A stretch of 64,000 nt of DNA, taken from NCBI RefSeq assembly GCF_035978755.1, contig NZ_CP108415.1:1-64000 (forward strand), given 5' to 3'. Both the position numbers and the translations under genes were made by a program. Shown piece by piece: positions 8,270 through 16,324 of the stretch. Numbering within the stretch: the stretch's first letter is position 1; the number at the start of each line of letters is the position of its first letter. Origin of the DNA: Streptomyces sp. NBC_01298 (GTDB lineage: Bacteria; Actinomycetota; Actinomycetes; Streptomycetales; Streptomycetaceae). The notes below the pieces were generated by a model that had not been told where the DNA came from, did no database searches, and worked only from the letters and a program-made list of their open reading frames with translations.

Positions 8270-8345
8270 TTGCACGAGATGCAAGTCGGCTGTACTGCGC
8301 CGGATTGCACCTCGTGCAATCCGGATGGGTTTGCGCTCAGTGCAA
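8270..8345. promoter_or_regulatory. Right-arm cluster of three TTGC-N7-GCAA palindromes
   Basis: Mirror of the left cluster: TTGCACGAGATGCAA (8270-8284), TTGCACCTCGTGCAA (8305-8319) and TTGCGCTCAGTGCAA (8331-8345). They lie in the 396-bp gap between the HA fragment stop and the 88-aa gene at 8661; I see no gene in that gap. Confidence 0.6.
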
Positions 8346-8660
8346 GGCGGCCCGGATTCTTCGTCGCTCCTCGTAGGGCGGGCGCCCGCTACTTGGACTG
8401 TGCCAGGGCTTGAGCGCCGACCTGAGTTCGATCCGTGCAGGGGCTCGCGGCGCGTTCCGGCGTGGCTTCGCAGGCCCACACTTGCGGAGTCATACGCTCG
8501 TCGTGCAGGAGGGCACGCGGTCCGGACTTGATCGCGCCCATGCCCTCCGTCCTCCCGCACGTACGGGAATCGCGTGCCCCCGCCCGGGGATGTCTGCTGC
8601 CATCGCAGCCACGTCGATACCGCCTGCCTTGGTAGGCCCTGTTCTGTCACTGGAGGACAT

Positions 8661-8927
8661 ATGACGACCCATGAGACTGTCACCACCGCCCACGTCAGCG
8701 CCGTTCTGGAGCAGGGAGGCCGCTTCGTCCTGGCCCGCGAGCCGGACGGAAGCCTCGCCATCGTTCACGATGTGTTCCTCCAGGAAGGCGAGTACGAACT
8801 CGTCTGGTCCGGGGACCTCTCCGACCTCGGCGACGGCTGGGAATGGACCGAAGACGAGGACGGAAGCCTTGTCCTGGCCGAGGGCGAGGCTGAGCTGGCG
8901 GCTCGGGTGCTGAACGAGATTCCGTAG
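8661..8927 (+). CDS. Hypothetical acidic protein, 88 aa (right copy)
   Basis: Identical to 6280-6546. The GGAGGACAT ribosome binding site is visible at 8652-8660 directly before the ATG. Confidence 0.7.
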   Translation: MTTHETVTTAHVSAVLEQGGRFVLAREPDGSLAIVHDVFLQEGEYELVWSGDLSDLGDGWEWTEDEDGSLVLAEGEAELAARVLNEIP

Positions 8928-8957
8928 CCAGCGCCTATCCCCATGGGCCGCCGCGCT

Positions 8958-8988
8958 CCCCGGGCCCGGCCCTCTACCGGCCCCGGGG
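8958..8988 (+). terminator. GC-rich hairpin (right copy)
   Basis: Mirror of the hairpin at 6219-6249, about 30 bp after the 88-aa gene. Confidence 0.5.
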
Positions 8989-9041
8989 TGCGTGTGTGGA
9001 AGTGCGTCTGCCGGCGTACTCGAACAAGGCCTGTGAGTGGG

Positions 9042-9081
9042 TTGCGCTGAGTGCAGGTCCTGCCCGTTGTGCTCAGCGCAA
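9042..9081 (+). promoter_or_regulatory. Two TTGCRCT-type palindromes (right copy)
   Basis: Mirror of 6126-6165, upstream of the gene starting at 9168. The leaderless -10 TACACT is at 9155-9160, 7 bases before that ATG. Confidence 0.6.
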
Positions 9082-9167
9082 GTCTCCGGCTCGGCTGATC
9101 CACTCCTCGGGTTGAATCTCGGCGTTCGCGTAACTGAGGTCTCTCCCCCGGCTCTACACTCCGGCGC

Positions 9168-9833
9168 ATGAGCGCCGAGACCGCCCACGCGATCACTCCG
9201 TCGGCCGAGGAGGCGTGGCGCCTGGTCGGCCACTACCTCCACCGCCTGTCGCATGACCACCCCGAGCAGTGGCGGTTGCGCGATCACGAGGCGTCGCAGT
9301 GCCGTCAGCGGCTGTGGTCGGCACCCACCGAGAATGGACAGGACGTGACCGTGGCACTGTGGCTGCGGCTGTCCGACACCGAGGTGTCCTGCGACGATCC
9401 CGGGTGCGCGGCGCGCGAGATGTATCTGTCGAGCGACGGCCGCGGCCGGCTGCCAGCGTCCGGCCCTCTCCCGGCCTTCGCCCGGCAGGAGGGCTTCGGC
9501 TACTTCGAGTACAAGACGCACCCCCACTGCGACGGGTGGGCCGCCGACGTCGACCCGCGGGCGGTGGAGTGGATGGCGACGGCGCTGGCCCTGTACGGCG
9601 GGTACATGCGGATCAACTGGTTCGACATGGGCGCTGCGGACACGATGGGAGTGGGCCACTCCCTGTGGGAAGTCTCCGCGCACCAGGCCCGCGAGGTCAG
9701 TCGTTGGTCGGCAGTCGCCGGACCCGATGGTGTTCATGACGAGGGTCCGAGCAACCCGGCCGACGTGCCGGTTCTCCCGCTTCCGCCCGAGGTCGAGGCC
9801 AGGCGCAAGGCTGCTGCGGAGTCCCGTCGCTGA
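9168..9833 (+). CDS. Hypothetical protein, 221 aa (right copy)
   Basis: Identical to 5374-6039. It converges with the 186-aa gene ending at 9930. Confidence 0.75.
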   Translation: MSAETAHAITPSAEEAWRLVGHYLHRLSHDHPEQWRLRDHEASQCRQRLWSAPTENGQDVTVALWLRLSDTEVSCDDPGCAAREMYLSSDGRGRLPASGPLPAFARQEGFGYFEYKTHPHCDGWAADVDPRAVEWMATALALYGGYMRINWFDMGAADTMGVGHSLWEVSAHQAREVSRWSAVAGPDGVHDEGPSNPADVPVLPLPPEVEARRKAAAESRR

Positions 9834-9929
9834 CGGGCCCCGTGGGCGTAGGCCGCTACCGCACGCGGCGCGCCTGGTGCCCCTTGTCGGAACTGGGTGG
9901 ACCGGTTCGGCGCTCGGCCGTCTTTGCTG

Positions 9930-10490
9930 TCAGGCTCCGGCGATCCAGATCGGGCTGCCGATGCACACGAGGTCGGTGGTGGTGGAGCCCAGGCGGAGGG
10001 GGCCTGGGTGGTACGCGTAGATCTGCGTGCCGACGTCGACTCGTAGTGGCTGCCCCTGGTGGTCCAGGTGTGCGGTCGAGGCGAGGCCGGCGAGTGTACG
10101 GACGGTCCGGGGGTCGGAGAGTGTCTCAGTGGCGGCCTCGTCGGTCTCCTGGTGGTCCGCGGCCATGAACTGCAGGGCGCGCGCGGCGTCGGGATCCGTC
10201 AGTGCCTCCCGGAGTGCGTGCGGGAGGGAGGGGTGGCCGGGGTGGACGTTGCGGGTGGACCCGAACAGCGCCCAGCCCACGGTCAGGTGGGGTAGGCGGC
10301 TGATCCCGGTGTAGAGCACCAGCCTGGGGTCGTCGAAGCCGCTGGTCTCGTACAGTTCGGCTTCGGCGTGGGCCGCGTTGGGCATCTGGGGGCGGGTCGT
10401 CGGCCAGCCCAGGAACAGCTGCTCCAGCGACGGGATCCGCTGTTTGGCGGCCTCGATCGCGGCCTTGTGGTCATCCCTGGTGGAGGTCAT
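9930..10490 (-). CDS. Hypothetical protein, 186 aa (right copy)
   Basis: Identical to 4717-5277. It is the last gene of the presumed two-gene unit starting at 10987. Confidence 0.75.
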   Translation of the reverse strand: MTSTRDDHKAAIEAAKQRIPSLEQLFLGWPTTRPQMPNAAHAEAELYETSGFDDPRLVLYTGISRLPHLTVGWALFGSTRNVHPGHPSLPHALREALTDPDAARALQFMAADHQETDEAATETLSDPRTVRTLAGLASTAHLDHQGQPLRVDVGTQIYAYHPGPLRLGSTTTDLVCIGSPIWIAGA

Positions 10491-10516
10491 GGAGGACGGT
10501 CCTTTCTACCGGCTCG

Positions 10517-10987
10517 TCAGACGGTGAGCGGGCGGATGCGGTGGGGGTCGGCGACGGTGATGTTCCGCATGAAGGTGCGGGACTGTAAGACGAGGCCGCC
10601 GACCCGCTCTTCCGGGCCGAGGCGGGACATCTCCTCTTGGAAGGACATCAAGGCCTGGCGCGCCTGGTCCGGGTCGTCGACGAGGACGAGCAGGGGTACC
10701 TGGCGCAGGGCTTCGAGGTGTTCGGGGCTGCCTGCGCCGACGGTGTGGTCGGCCACCGCGAGGAGGCCGACGACGCGGTGTTCGGTGCGGGAGGGCTTGG
10801 TCTCGGCGGAGACGAAGGGGGTGGCGTCGTTCCAGCGGCGTTCCCAGAGGCGGTGGGTTTCCAGGATCCGGCCGGGGTTGTAGTTGCCGTTGGGCATGCG
10901 CAGGCGGTACAGGGTGCGCAGGTCGATGTCCTGTTCGGGGATTCGGCCGGACATACGGACGGTGACGTCGCGGAGTGCCTTGAGCAT
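10517..10987 (-). CDS. Hypothetical protein, 156 aa (right copy)
   Basis: Identical to 4220-4690, with the same AAGGGAGGG ribosome binding site upstream. Confidence 0.75.
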   Translation of the reverse strand: MLKALRDVTVRMSGRIPEQDIDLRTLYRLRMPNGNYNPGRILETHRLWERRWNDATPFVSAETKPSRTEHRVVGLLAVADHTVGAGSPEHLEALRQVPLLVLVDDPDQARQALMSFQEEMSRLGPEERVGGLVLQSRTFMRNITVADPHRIRPLTV

Positions 10988-11124
10988 CGGTGGTGTCCCT
11001 CCCTTGCGGTTCGGAGCGTAGTGGTCATGCCGCGTGGTCCGGCAGTGCGTGCGGCAGGCCGGGTCTGTCCGGCTCGCGCAGAGCGTCGGTTCCGGTGGAG
11101 GTGCGCGCACGCCGTTGTTGACGG

Positions 11125-11556
11125 TCACCCGCTCTGAGCTGCTGTCATTCGGCCGAGCCGGCTCTGAGGCGGCGGCTGCAGCAGGTCTCGGAGAGCGGCG
11201 GTGAGTTCGTCGAGGCGTCGCTCCAGCCGCGCGCATTCGCAGGTGGGCGGGATTCCGGTAGGCGTCACGGAGTACGGGGGCTCTGCGACGAACGATCCGC
11301 GGCCCTGCCTGGTGTATACCAGGCCTTCGTCTTGGAGGACCCGCAGGGCGGACCGCGTGGTCGCGATGGCGATCTTGTAGTGCTCGGCCATGACGCGGAG
11401 GGGAGGCAGCAGGTGGCCGGGCGGGAGGTGGCCGGAGTGGATCTGCTGGCGGAGGTCGGCGGCCGTCTCCAGGTAGGGGGGCAGAGAGGGATGGCGCGCG
11501 AGGTGATGCGCTGTCGGGGCCTGCGGCGGGGCGTTGCGCGCCGGCTGGACGGTCAC
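11125..11556 (-). CDS. GntR-family transcriptional regulator, 143 aa (right copy)
   Basis: Identical to 3651-4082. Its GTG overlaps the stop of the HTH gene by 4 bp. Confidence 0.85.
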   Translation of the reverse strand: MTVQPARNAPPQAPTAHHLARHPSLPPYLETAADLRQQIHSGHLPPGHLLPPLRVMAEHYKIAIATTRSALRVLQDEGLVYTRQGRGSFVAEPPYSVTPTGIPPTCECARLERRLDELTAALRDLLQPPPQSRLGRMTAAQSG

Positions 11557-11963
11557 GGCGACTCCTGCTCCTCGGCGGCGCGCCGCGGGGTGCGGCCGAT
11601 CTGGCCCTGAACGAGGGTGATTTCGGGGTCGCCGTAGGCGGTGCGTACGCCGGAGAAGGTGTAGCCGGAGGCTTCGCCGAGCTCGTGGAGCGAGTAACGG
11701 CGCGGGGGGTGGAACTCGCGGGCGTAGGCCAGGAGGGTGCGGATGCGCCGGTCCGCCGCCTCCTTGGCCCCCTGCTCCTTCTGCAGGGCCGCGATCAGCG
11801 GGTCGGTGTCGCTGCCGAAGGCGGTGGCTTCGAGGTCGTCGGCGTACTCCCTGCGCAGGCGGTGCACGTCCTCGCGCACGTCGGCGAGGATGTCGTCCGG
11901 GTCGGGGGTGCCCGGTTCGGGCATCGGGTGGATTAGGGCGGCGAGTTCAACGATCGGATGCAT
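11553..11963 (-). CDS. HTH DNA-binding protein, 136 aa (right copy)
   Basis: Identical to 3244-3654, leaderless, directly after the palindromic operator pair. Confidence 0.75.
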   Translation of the reverse strand: MHPIVELAALIHPMPEPGTPDPDDILADVREDVHRLRREYADDLEATAFGSDTDPLIAALQKEQGAKEAADRRIRTLLAYAREFHPPRRYSLHELGEASGYTFSGVRTAYGDPEITLVQGQIGRTPRRAAEEQESP

Positions 11964-11999
11964 GTTGCGATCATCGCAACAGATTGCGATGATCGCAAT
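11964..11999 (-). promoter_or_regulatory. Leaderless promoter with twin palindromes (right copy)
   Basis: Mirror of 3208-3243, with the same -35 TTGCGA, 17-bp spacer and -10 GATGAT on the minus strand. Confidence 0.8.
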
Positions 12000-12096
12000 A
12001 ACTGGGCGCTGGTTTCTGGCCGTTGGAGTCACTGATGATGCTGGAGACCGCCTCGTTCGGCCTGGAGACTGTCCGGCTGGGCTCCGAACCTGACCC

Positions 12097-12531
12097 CTAC
12101 GCGACCCAGCAGTACACGCCGTGGCCATGTGCTCCTACCCCACGGGCCAGAGTGCCCAGGCTTCCCAGCACCTCGGCGGCCACATCAGGGTTGATCTCTT
12201 CGCCGTCTTCGGCCCGCTGTCTGGTCCACTCCGCGGCGACCTCAAGCAGCCGGAACGGTTCCGCCTCGGCCAGAGCATCCACCAGACGAGCGGAGAGCGC
12301 GAAGACGATGCATCCGTCATCGTCCTCACCAGCGACAATACGCGGCTCGCCGCCTTCCAGGAGCTCCTCGAAGTCGTCTCCGAAGAAGAGGCACTCCCAC
12401 TCCACCGCAGCACCTTCGGAATCGAAGTTGCCAAACGAGACAGACTCGAATGCGAGCCCCGGTCCGCCCCCAACAACGCGGGCAGCGGCCGCATCGTCCG
12501 GTGCCACGAAGAACTTCACGATGATGCTCAC
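12097..12531 (-). CDS. Hypothetical acidic protein, 144 aa (right copy)
   Basis: Identical to 2676-3110. Confidence 0.65.
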   Translation of the reverse strand: MSIIVKFFVAPDDAAAARVVGGGPGLAFESVSFGNFDSEGAAVEWECLFFGDDFEELLEGGEPRIVAGEDDDGCIVFALSARLVDALAEAEPFRLLEVAAEWTRQRAEDGEEINPDVAAEVLGSLGTLARGVGAHGHGVYCWVA

Positions 12532-12586
12532 CGCCGCATGATGCCCGACCGACCGGGCCCCACCCCCGTGTTCGGCCGGACAATCT

Positions 12587-13063
12587 CTAGTAGGACTCTT
12601 CGGCAGCCGCCCCGATAGCCAGGATTTCCCCGAAGCTGGGGATCACAAGGGCAGCGACCATCCCGATCAGCGCCGCCATGGAGAAGGTCGCATCACCGAG
12701 TACCGCAGCGGACAGCTCGAGGCCTGCGAGAACCGCGCCACCTCCCCACATGAAGATGCGTTGTCCCAGTCCCGCCCGCCCTGCGCTGTTCGTCAGGCTG
12801 TAGGGGACTACGGCAAGGGCCCCCAGGAGCGCCAGAAGCACGGACAGTACAAACGCTGCTATGCCGTCCCAGGATCGGTAGTGCGCCAGGGTGTACGTGA
12901 AGAGGCAGGCGAAGACGAAGGCTGACAGCAGGGTCCCCACGACGCCCACAGGGCTGTTGAGGCTATCGATCTCGTCGGATTGCCATGAGTGAATCGGGTG
13001 CGCGCCCCTGGCCGGCGACGAGCTACTGGCGTCATCGGAGCTGGATTCGGTCACAGAGGCCAT
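12587..13063 (-). CDS. Small integral membrane protein, 158 aa (right copy)
   Basis: Identical to 2144-2620, with four predicted membrane helices. Confidence 0.75.
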   Translation of the reverse strand: MASVTESSSDDASSSSPARGAHPIHSWQSDEIDSLNSPVGVVGTLLSAFVFACLFTYTLAHYRSWDGIAAFVLSVLLALLGALAVVPYSLTNSAGRAGLGQRIFMWGGGAVLAGLELSAAVLGDATFSMAALIGMVAALVIPSFGEILAIGAAAEESY

Positions 13064-13222
13064 TTTCCCTTCGGGTGGCTACGTCGAGCCCTGCGGTGTC
13101 TGGAGCGGGTTCATGGGGCGAGGTGGGGCCTGGGCGGGCACCATCTCGATCGAGCGATCGTTGTCCGGGCGCGCCAGATGGTGGCAACGTCCTGCGGTGA
13201 CCGCTCCGGCCGAGCGCGGCAT

Positions 13223-13921
13223 TCAGCTTGGGACCCGGGAGAGGAGTAGTTCCCAGGCCTCTGCGAGGCCCTCTCCATGGTCGAATTTGAGGTCGAGGCA
13301 GTACAGGTCGTCGGAGTACTGCTCCGCCCACAGCAGGCGTCCCGCCTCTTCCAGGAGGGCGGCATCGGCTCCTCCCGTGGCCGTCCCTGCGGGGAAGACC
13401 AGCAGGAAGTCACCACCGGCCGCCCGGCCGGCCACCGCAGAGATCGCGCAAGCCGCGGTGACGGGATCATTCCAGGGTGCCGACAGGAAGAACTGGTCGA
13501 AGACGAGCACGTTGAGGGACCCGAATTCCCTCAGCCCCACTACTTCATCGCTCAGCAGCTGCTCGGCCACCACGGCACAGGACCCTCCCCAAGCGGACAG
13601 CCGGGAGCGAAGCTCAGCCAGCTGCTTGTCCTCCTCGGGGAGCCAGTCCTGCTCGGACGCTGCCGCCAGGTCGATGGAGGGCATGCCCTCCATGACGGAG
13701 CAGGTCTCGCCCCACTCATAGTCGGTCTCGTCCCGCCGGGCGCCCGCGTACAGTCCGCGGACGGCTCGCAGGCTCCCTACGGGGTCCCCGTCAGCCTGTA
13801 TCTGTACCTGCCAGAGGTCCAGCCCAGGAACGTCGATGAGCGGGGCGGTGTGCTCGACCCGTAGCGTCAGGCGGGTGGGGTCCGGGCCCGTACTGGTCGC
13901 TTCAGCCGGCTGGTCGGTCAT
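13223..13921 (-). CDS. Hypothetical protein, 232 aa (right copy)
   Basis: Identical to 1286-1984. Here it follows the intact 325-aa gene (14177-15151) in the same direction, which is probably the native arrangement. Confidence 0.75.
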   Translation of the reverse strand: MTDQPAEATSTGPDPTRLTLRVEHTAPLIDVPGLDLWQVQIQADGDPVGSLRAVRGLYAGARRDETDYEWGETCSVMEGMPSIDLAAASEQDWLPEEDKQLAELRSRLSAWGGSCAVVAEQLLSDEVVGLREFGSLNVLVFDQFFLSAPWNDPVTAACAISAVAGRAAGGDFLLVFPAGTATGGADAALLEEAGRLLWAEQYSDDLYCLDLKFDHGEGLAEAWELLLSRVPS

Positions 13922-14176
13922 GGTGGCGGCTCCCTTTCCCGGTGCGCCCGTCCATCGGGGCAGCCAGCCGAGACTAGGCCGGTGCCAGCCCCGGGCTGCC
14001 CGATCTGGCCTCCTCGCCGTGCGCTCTCCCGCCGGGCGGGCAACAACATCGTCCGGCGGCCCGCTGGGCGGGACGCGGCCCACCAGGCCGGCTGAGACGT
14101 CTGACGGGCAGGCTCTGGGGGTTCAACATCGGCGACGGATCGTGCGGCCGGGACCGTCCGTACGATCCGTCGCTCG

Positions 14177-15151
14177 CTATCCGAGGGCATCCGCGTCGGT
14201 GATCACCACGATTCCCCCCAGTGCGTTGGCCATCCCGACTGAAGAGGTACGTCCCTCCATGACGTCGCGCACGTAGTCGGGGACACCGGTACGCAGGCCG
14301 CGCAGTACGTGGTCGAGGTACGGCACTGAGAAGTGGCCGCGGTCGGCGGGAACGTCCCGGAAGAGGGAGCCGGCGGTCGACGCCGAACGTTCCAGGGTGG
14401 CTGCGCTGGTGAACTGGCCGAGCCTGATCCGCTCCAGTGGGCGCAGTAGCTCCTTGGCCACACGGCGGGCCCCCCTCTGCGGCTGCCGGAGGAACCGTGC
14501 AAGTTCCTCGTCCAGCTCGCGTGTCAACGGGTGGACCGGCTCGTCCAGCCCTTCGACGGGGTTCGCAATGTCCTCCAGCGGTACCGCGTCGTGGAAGACC
14601 TCCACACCAGCAGCGTTCTGGTGAGACTTCGTGGCCTCCTGGGCCACCAGGGCGCACGCCACTGACACCCCGGCCCGCTCACGGTCCCGGCACGGCACAC
14701 CGCGGTGAGTACGGACGCACTCCATAGTCGCCCTGTACTTCCGGTCCCCGCAGTACAGGACGTAGGCCGCGGGCACGGAGTACGGCTCGGCCGCCTCGAT
14801 GAGCTTGGTGATCTGGGCTTGGGAGTGCCCCTTTGTCGTGTACCCGAAGTCGACAGTCCACCGGCGGCCGCGCACTTTGAGGATCTTCGCTTGGGCGAGG
14901 AGGCCGAAGCAGGTGCCGTCCCGGTCCACCCACCACCACATCCAGTCCGCGCCGGCTGCCGCCTCCTCGGCTGAGGTGAACTCCTGGAAGAGGACACGCG
15001 GGCTGGCCTCGGCCAGCAAGACCTGTGTCGCGGTCACTTCGCGCAAGGTCCCACCGTTGTCCCCCAGGAGTGCGGACAAACGGTCCACGGCCGTCCGGCC
15101 CCTCCGCAGAGCCTCGTAGGGGCCCGTACCAAGGTCAGAGAATCCGCTCAT
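14177..15151 (-). CDS. DUF6615-like, possible PD-(D/E)XK nuclease-fold protein
   Basis: This is the intact copy. ADWMWWWVDRDG followed by GLLAQAKIL resembles the E/D...QAK core of DUF6615-type proteins, which I read as a restriction-endonuclease-like fold (acidic residues in EEAAAGADW, then QAK). A conserved-looking KYRATMECVRTHRGVPC segment and a helical C-terminal half follow. The ATG at 15151 has GAAAGG just upstream; a GTG two codons earlier is possible. It may lead a unit with the 232-aa gene. The family name is from memory of the motif and unchecked; nuclease activity is inference. Confidence 0.65.
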   Translation of the reverse strand: MSGFSDLGTGPYEALRRGRTAVDRLSALLGDNGGTLREVTATQVLLAEASPRVLFQEFTSAEEAAAGADWMWWWVDRDGTCFGLLAQAKILKVRGRRWTVDFGYTTKGHSQAQITKLIEAAEPYSVPAAYVLYCGDRKYRATMECVRTHRGVPCRDRERAGVSVACALVAQEATKSHQNAAGVEVFHDAVPLEDIANPVEGLDEPVHPLTRELDEELARFLRQPQRGARRVAKELLRPLERIRLGQFTSAATLERSASTAGSLFRDVPADRGHFSVPYLDHVLRGLRTGVPDYVRDVMEGRTSSVGMANALGGIVVITDADALG

Positions 15152-15442
15152 GATCACCTTTCGGGGCAGCTGCGGGGCCTGCGAGGCCCCATCCTCATCC
15201 TTACCGGCAGCAGGGGCCCTCTGGCGGCCACCCAGCCCACCGTGGGGTGATCACGGTCAGACAGGCACGTAGTCTGCCGCCGCTGTTCCTCATCCCCCGC
15301 TCTCGCCGGGCTCGGCAACGAGCTGGTCATCGCCGAGCCCCGCCCAGGAGAAGACCAGCAGCCGAGACGTCCAGCTGCGCCGTCGAGATCCAAATAGCCG
15401 CAAAAACCCTCGGGTTGACGGTACGCGGCCTACGATCGCGTC
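15152..15442 (+). promoter_or_regulatory. Divergent intergenic region with leaderless promoter
   Basis: No convincing gene or RiPP precursor was found here on either strand. TACGAT (15431-15436) ends 6 bases before the ATG at 15443, the spacing of a leaderless actinobacterial promoter. A TTGACG at 15415-15420 is only 10 bp upstream of it, too close for a standard -35 element. The minus-strand gene at 15151 starts at the other end. Confidence 0.45.
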
Positions 15443-16324
15443 ATGACGATCGCGCTGGAGGCCCCGCCCACTTCCATCACCCTGCGGTTCCTGGCGCTGG
15501 AGATCACCGGCCGCTGCCAACTCACCTGCCCTGCTCTCTGCTACGCGGGCTCGGGGCCGACCCGGGACCACGGCAGCATGACCGAGGAGGACTGGAACCG
15601 GACCATCGACGAAGCCGTCGCCCTCGGCGTCAAGGACCTCCAGCTCATCGGGGGCGAGCCGACCCTCCATCCGGCGTTCGCCCGGATGCTGCAGCGGGCC
15701 GTCGACGCAGGTCTTCGCGTCCGGGTCTACAGCAACCTGCTCCAGATCCGCGGTGAACACTGGCGGCTCTTCGAGCACCCCAGCGTGCGCCTGGCCACGA
15801 CCTATCACAGCAGCCTCGCGGCCGAGCACGACGCGGTCACCGGCCGGACCGGTTCGCACAAGGCGACGCGCGCCAACATCGCCGAGGCCGTCAGGCGCGG
15901 CATCCGGCTGAAGGTCGCCATCCTCGACAGGGGTGACCTGGAACGCGCTGAGCGGGCCCGCGCCGAGATGCAGGCCCTCGGCGTCCACGAGGTACAGGTC
16001 AGCCAGGTGCGGGCTGTCGGCAACGCCGCGGGCACCACGATCCCCTCCACCGCGTCGCTGTGCGGGCGGTGCGGGGACCAGAAGGCGGCCGTCCTCCCGA
16101 ACGGCAGCGTGTCGGTGTGCGAGATGGGCCGGTTCCTGACCGCGGGCAGCGTCAAGAACACGAGCCTGGCGTCGGTGCTGGCCAGCGACCGGTGGGCCGA
16201 GGTGACCGCGAGCATCCCGCGCCGCGCCGGGGCGGCCCTGTGCCCTCCTGACTGCGCGCCGAATGACGACAGCGCGTGCGGACCGGACAACTCCGGGCCG
16301 TGTGGCCCGGCCGACGATTCCTGA
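15443..16324 (+). CDS. Radical SAM protein with SPASM-like C-terminus
   Basis: The enzyme should bind a [4Fe-4S] cluster and S-adenosylmethionine. Cys25, Cys29 and Cys33 lie in GRCQLTCPALCYAG, a CX3CX3C spacing instead of the canonical CX3CX2C. LIGGEPTLHP (residues 69-77) is the GGE SAM-binding motif. A cysteine-rich C-terminus begins at LCGRC (about 206) with NGSVSVCEMGRF, then CPPDC, AC and GPC, which resembles a SPASM or twitch auxiliary-cluster domain. At 293 aa it is short for a SPASM protein. It overlaps the downstream methyltransferase frame, suggesting a coupled pair. Radical SAM/SPASM enzymes often modify peptides, but no precursor was found, so the substrate is unknown. Confidence 0.9.
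   Translation: MTIALEAPPTSITLRFLALEITGRCQLTCPALCYAGSGPTRDHGSMTEEDWNRTIDEAVALGVKDLQLIGGEPTLHPAFARMLQRAVDAGLRVRVYSNLLQIRGEHWRLFEHPSVRLATTYHSSLAAEHDAVTGRTGSHKATRANIAEAVRRGIRLKVAILDRGDLERAERARAEMQALGVHEVQVSQVRAVGNAAGTTIPSTASLCGRCGDQKAAVLPNGSVSVCEMGRFLTAGSVKNTSLASVLASDRWAEVTASIPRRAGAALCPPDCAPNDDSACGPDNSGPCGPADDS

Larger units (their letters stand above)
7623..15017 (-). repeat. Giant inverted repeat, right arm
   Basis: This is the reverse complement of 190-7584. It is contiguous on its outer side with the intact gene at 14177-15151 and on its inner side with the loop in frame, so it is probably the original arm. All gene models inside repeat those of the left arm in opposite orientation. Confidence 0.95.

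Noticed and set aside
15415..15436. -35/-10 promoter TTGACG and TACGAT upstream of the radical SAM gene
   Set aside because: The spacer is only 10 bp, too short for a sigma-70-type promoter. The -10 is still consistent with a leaderless start on its own.
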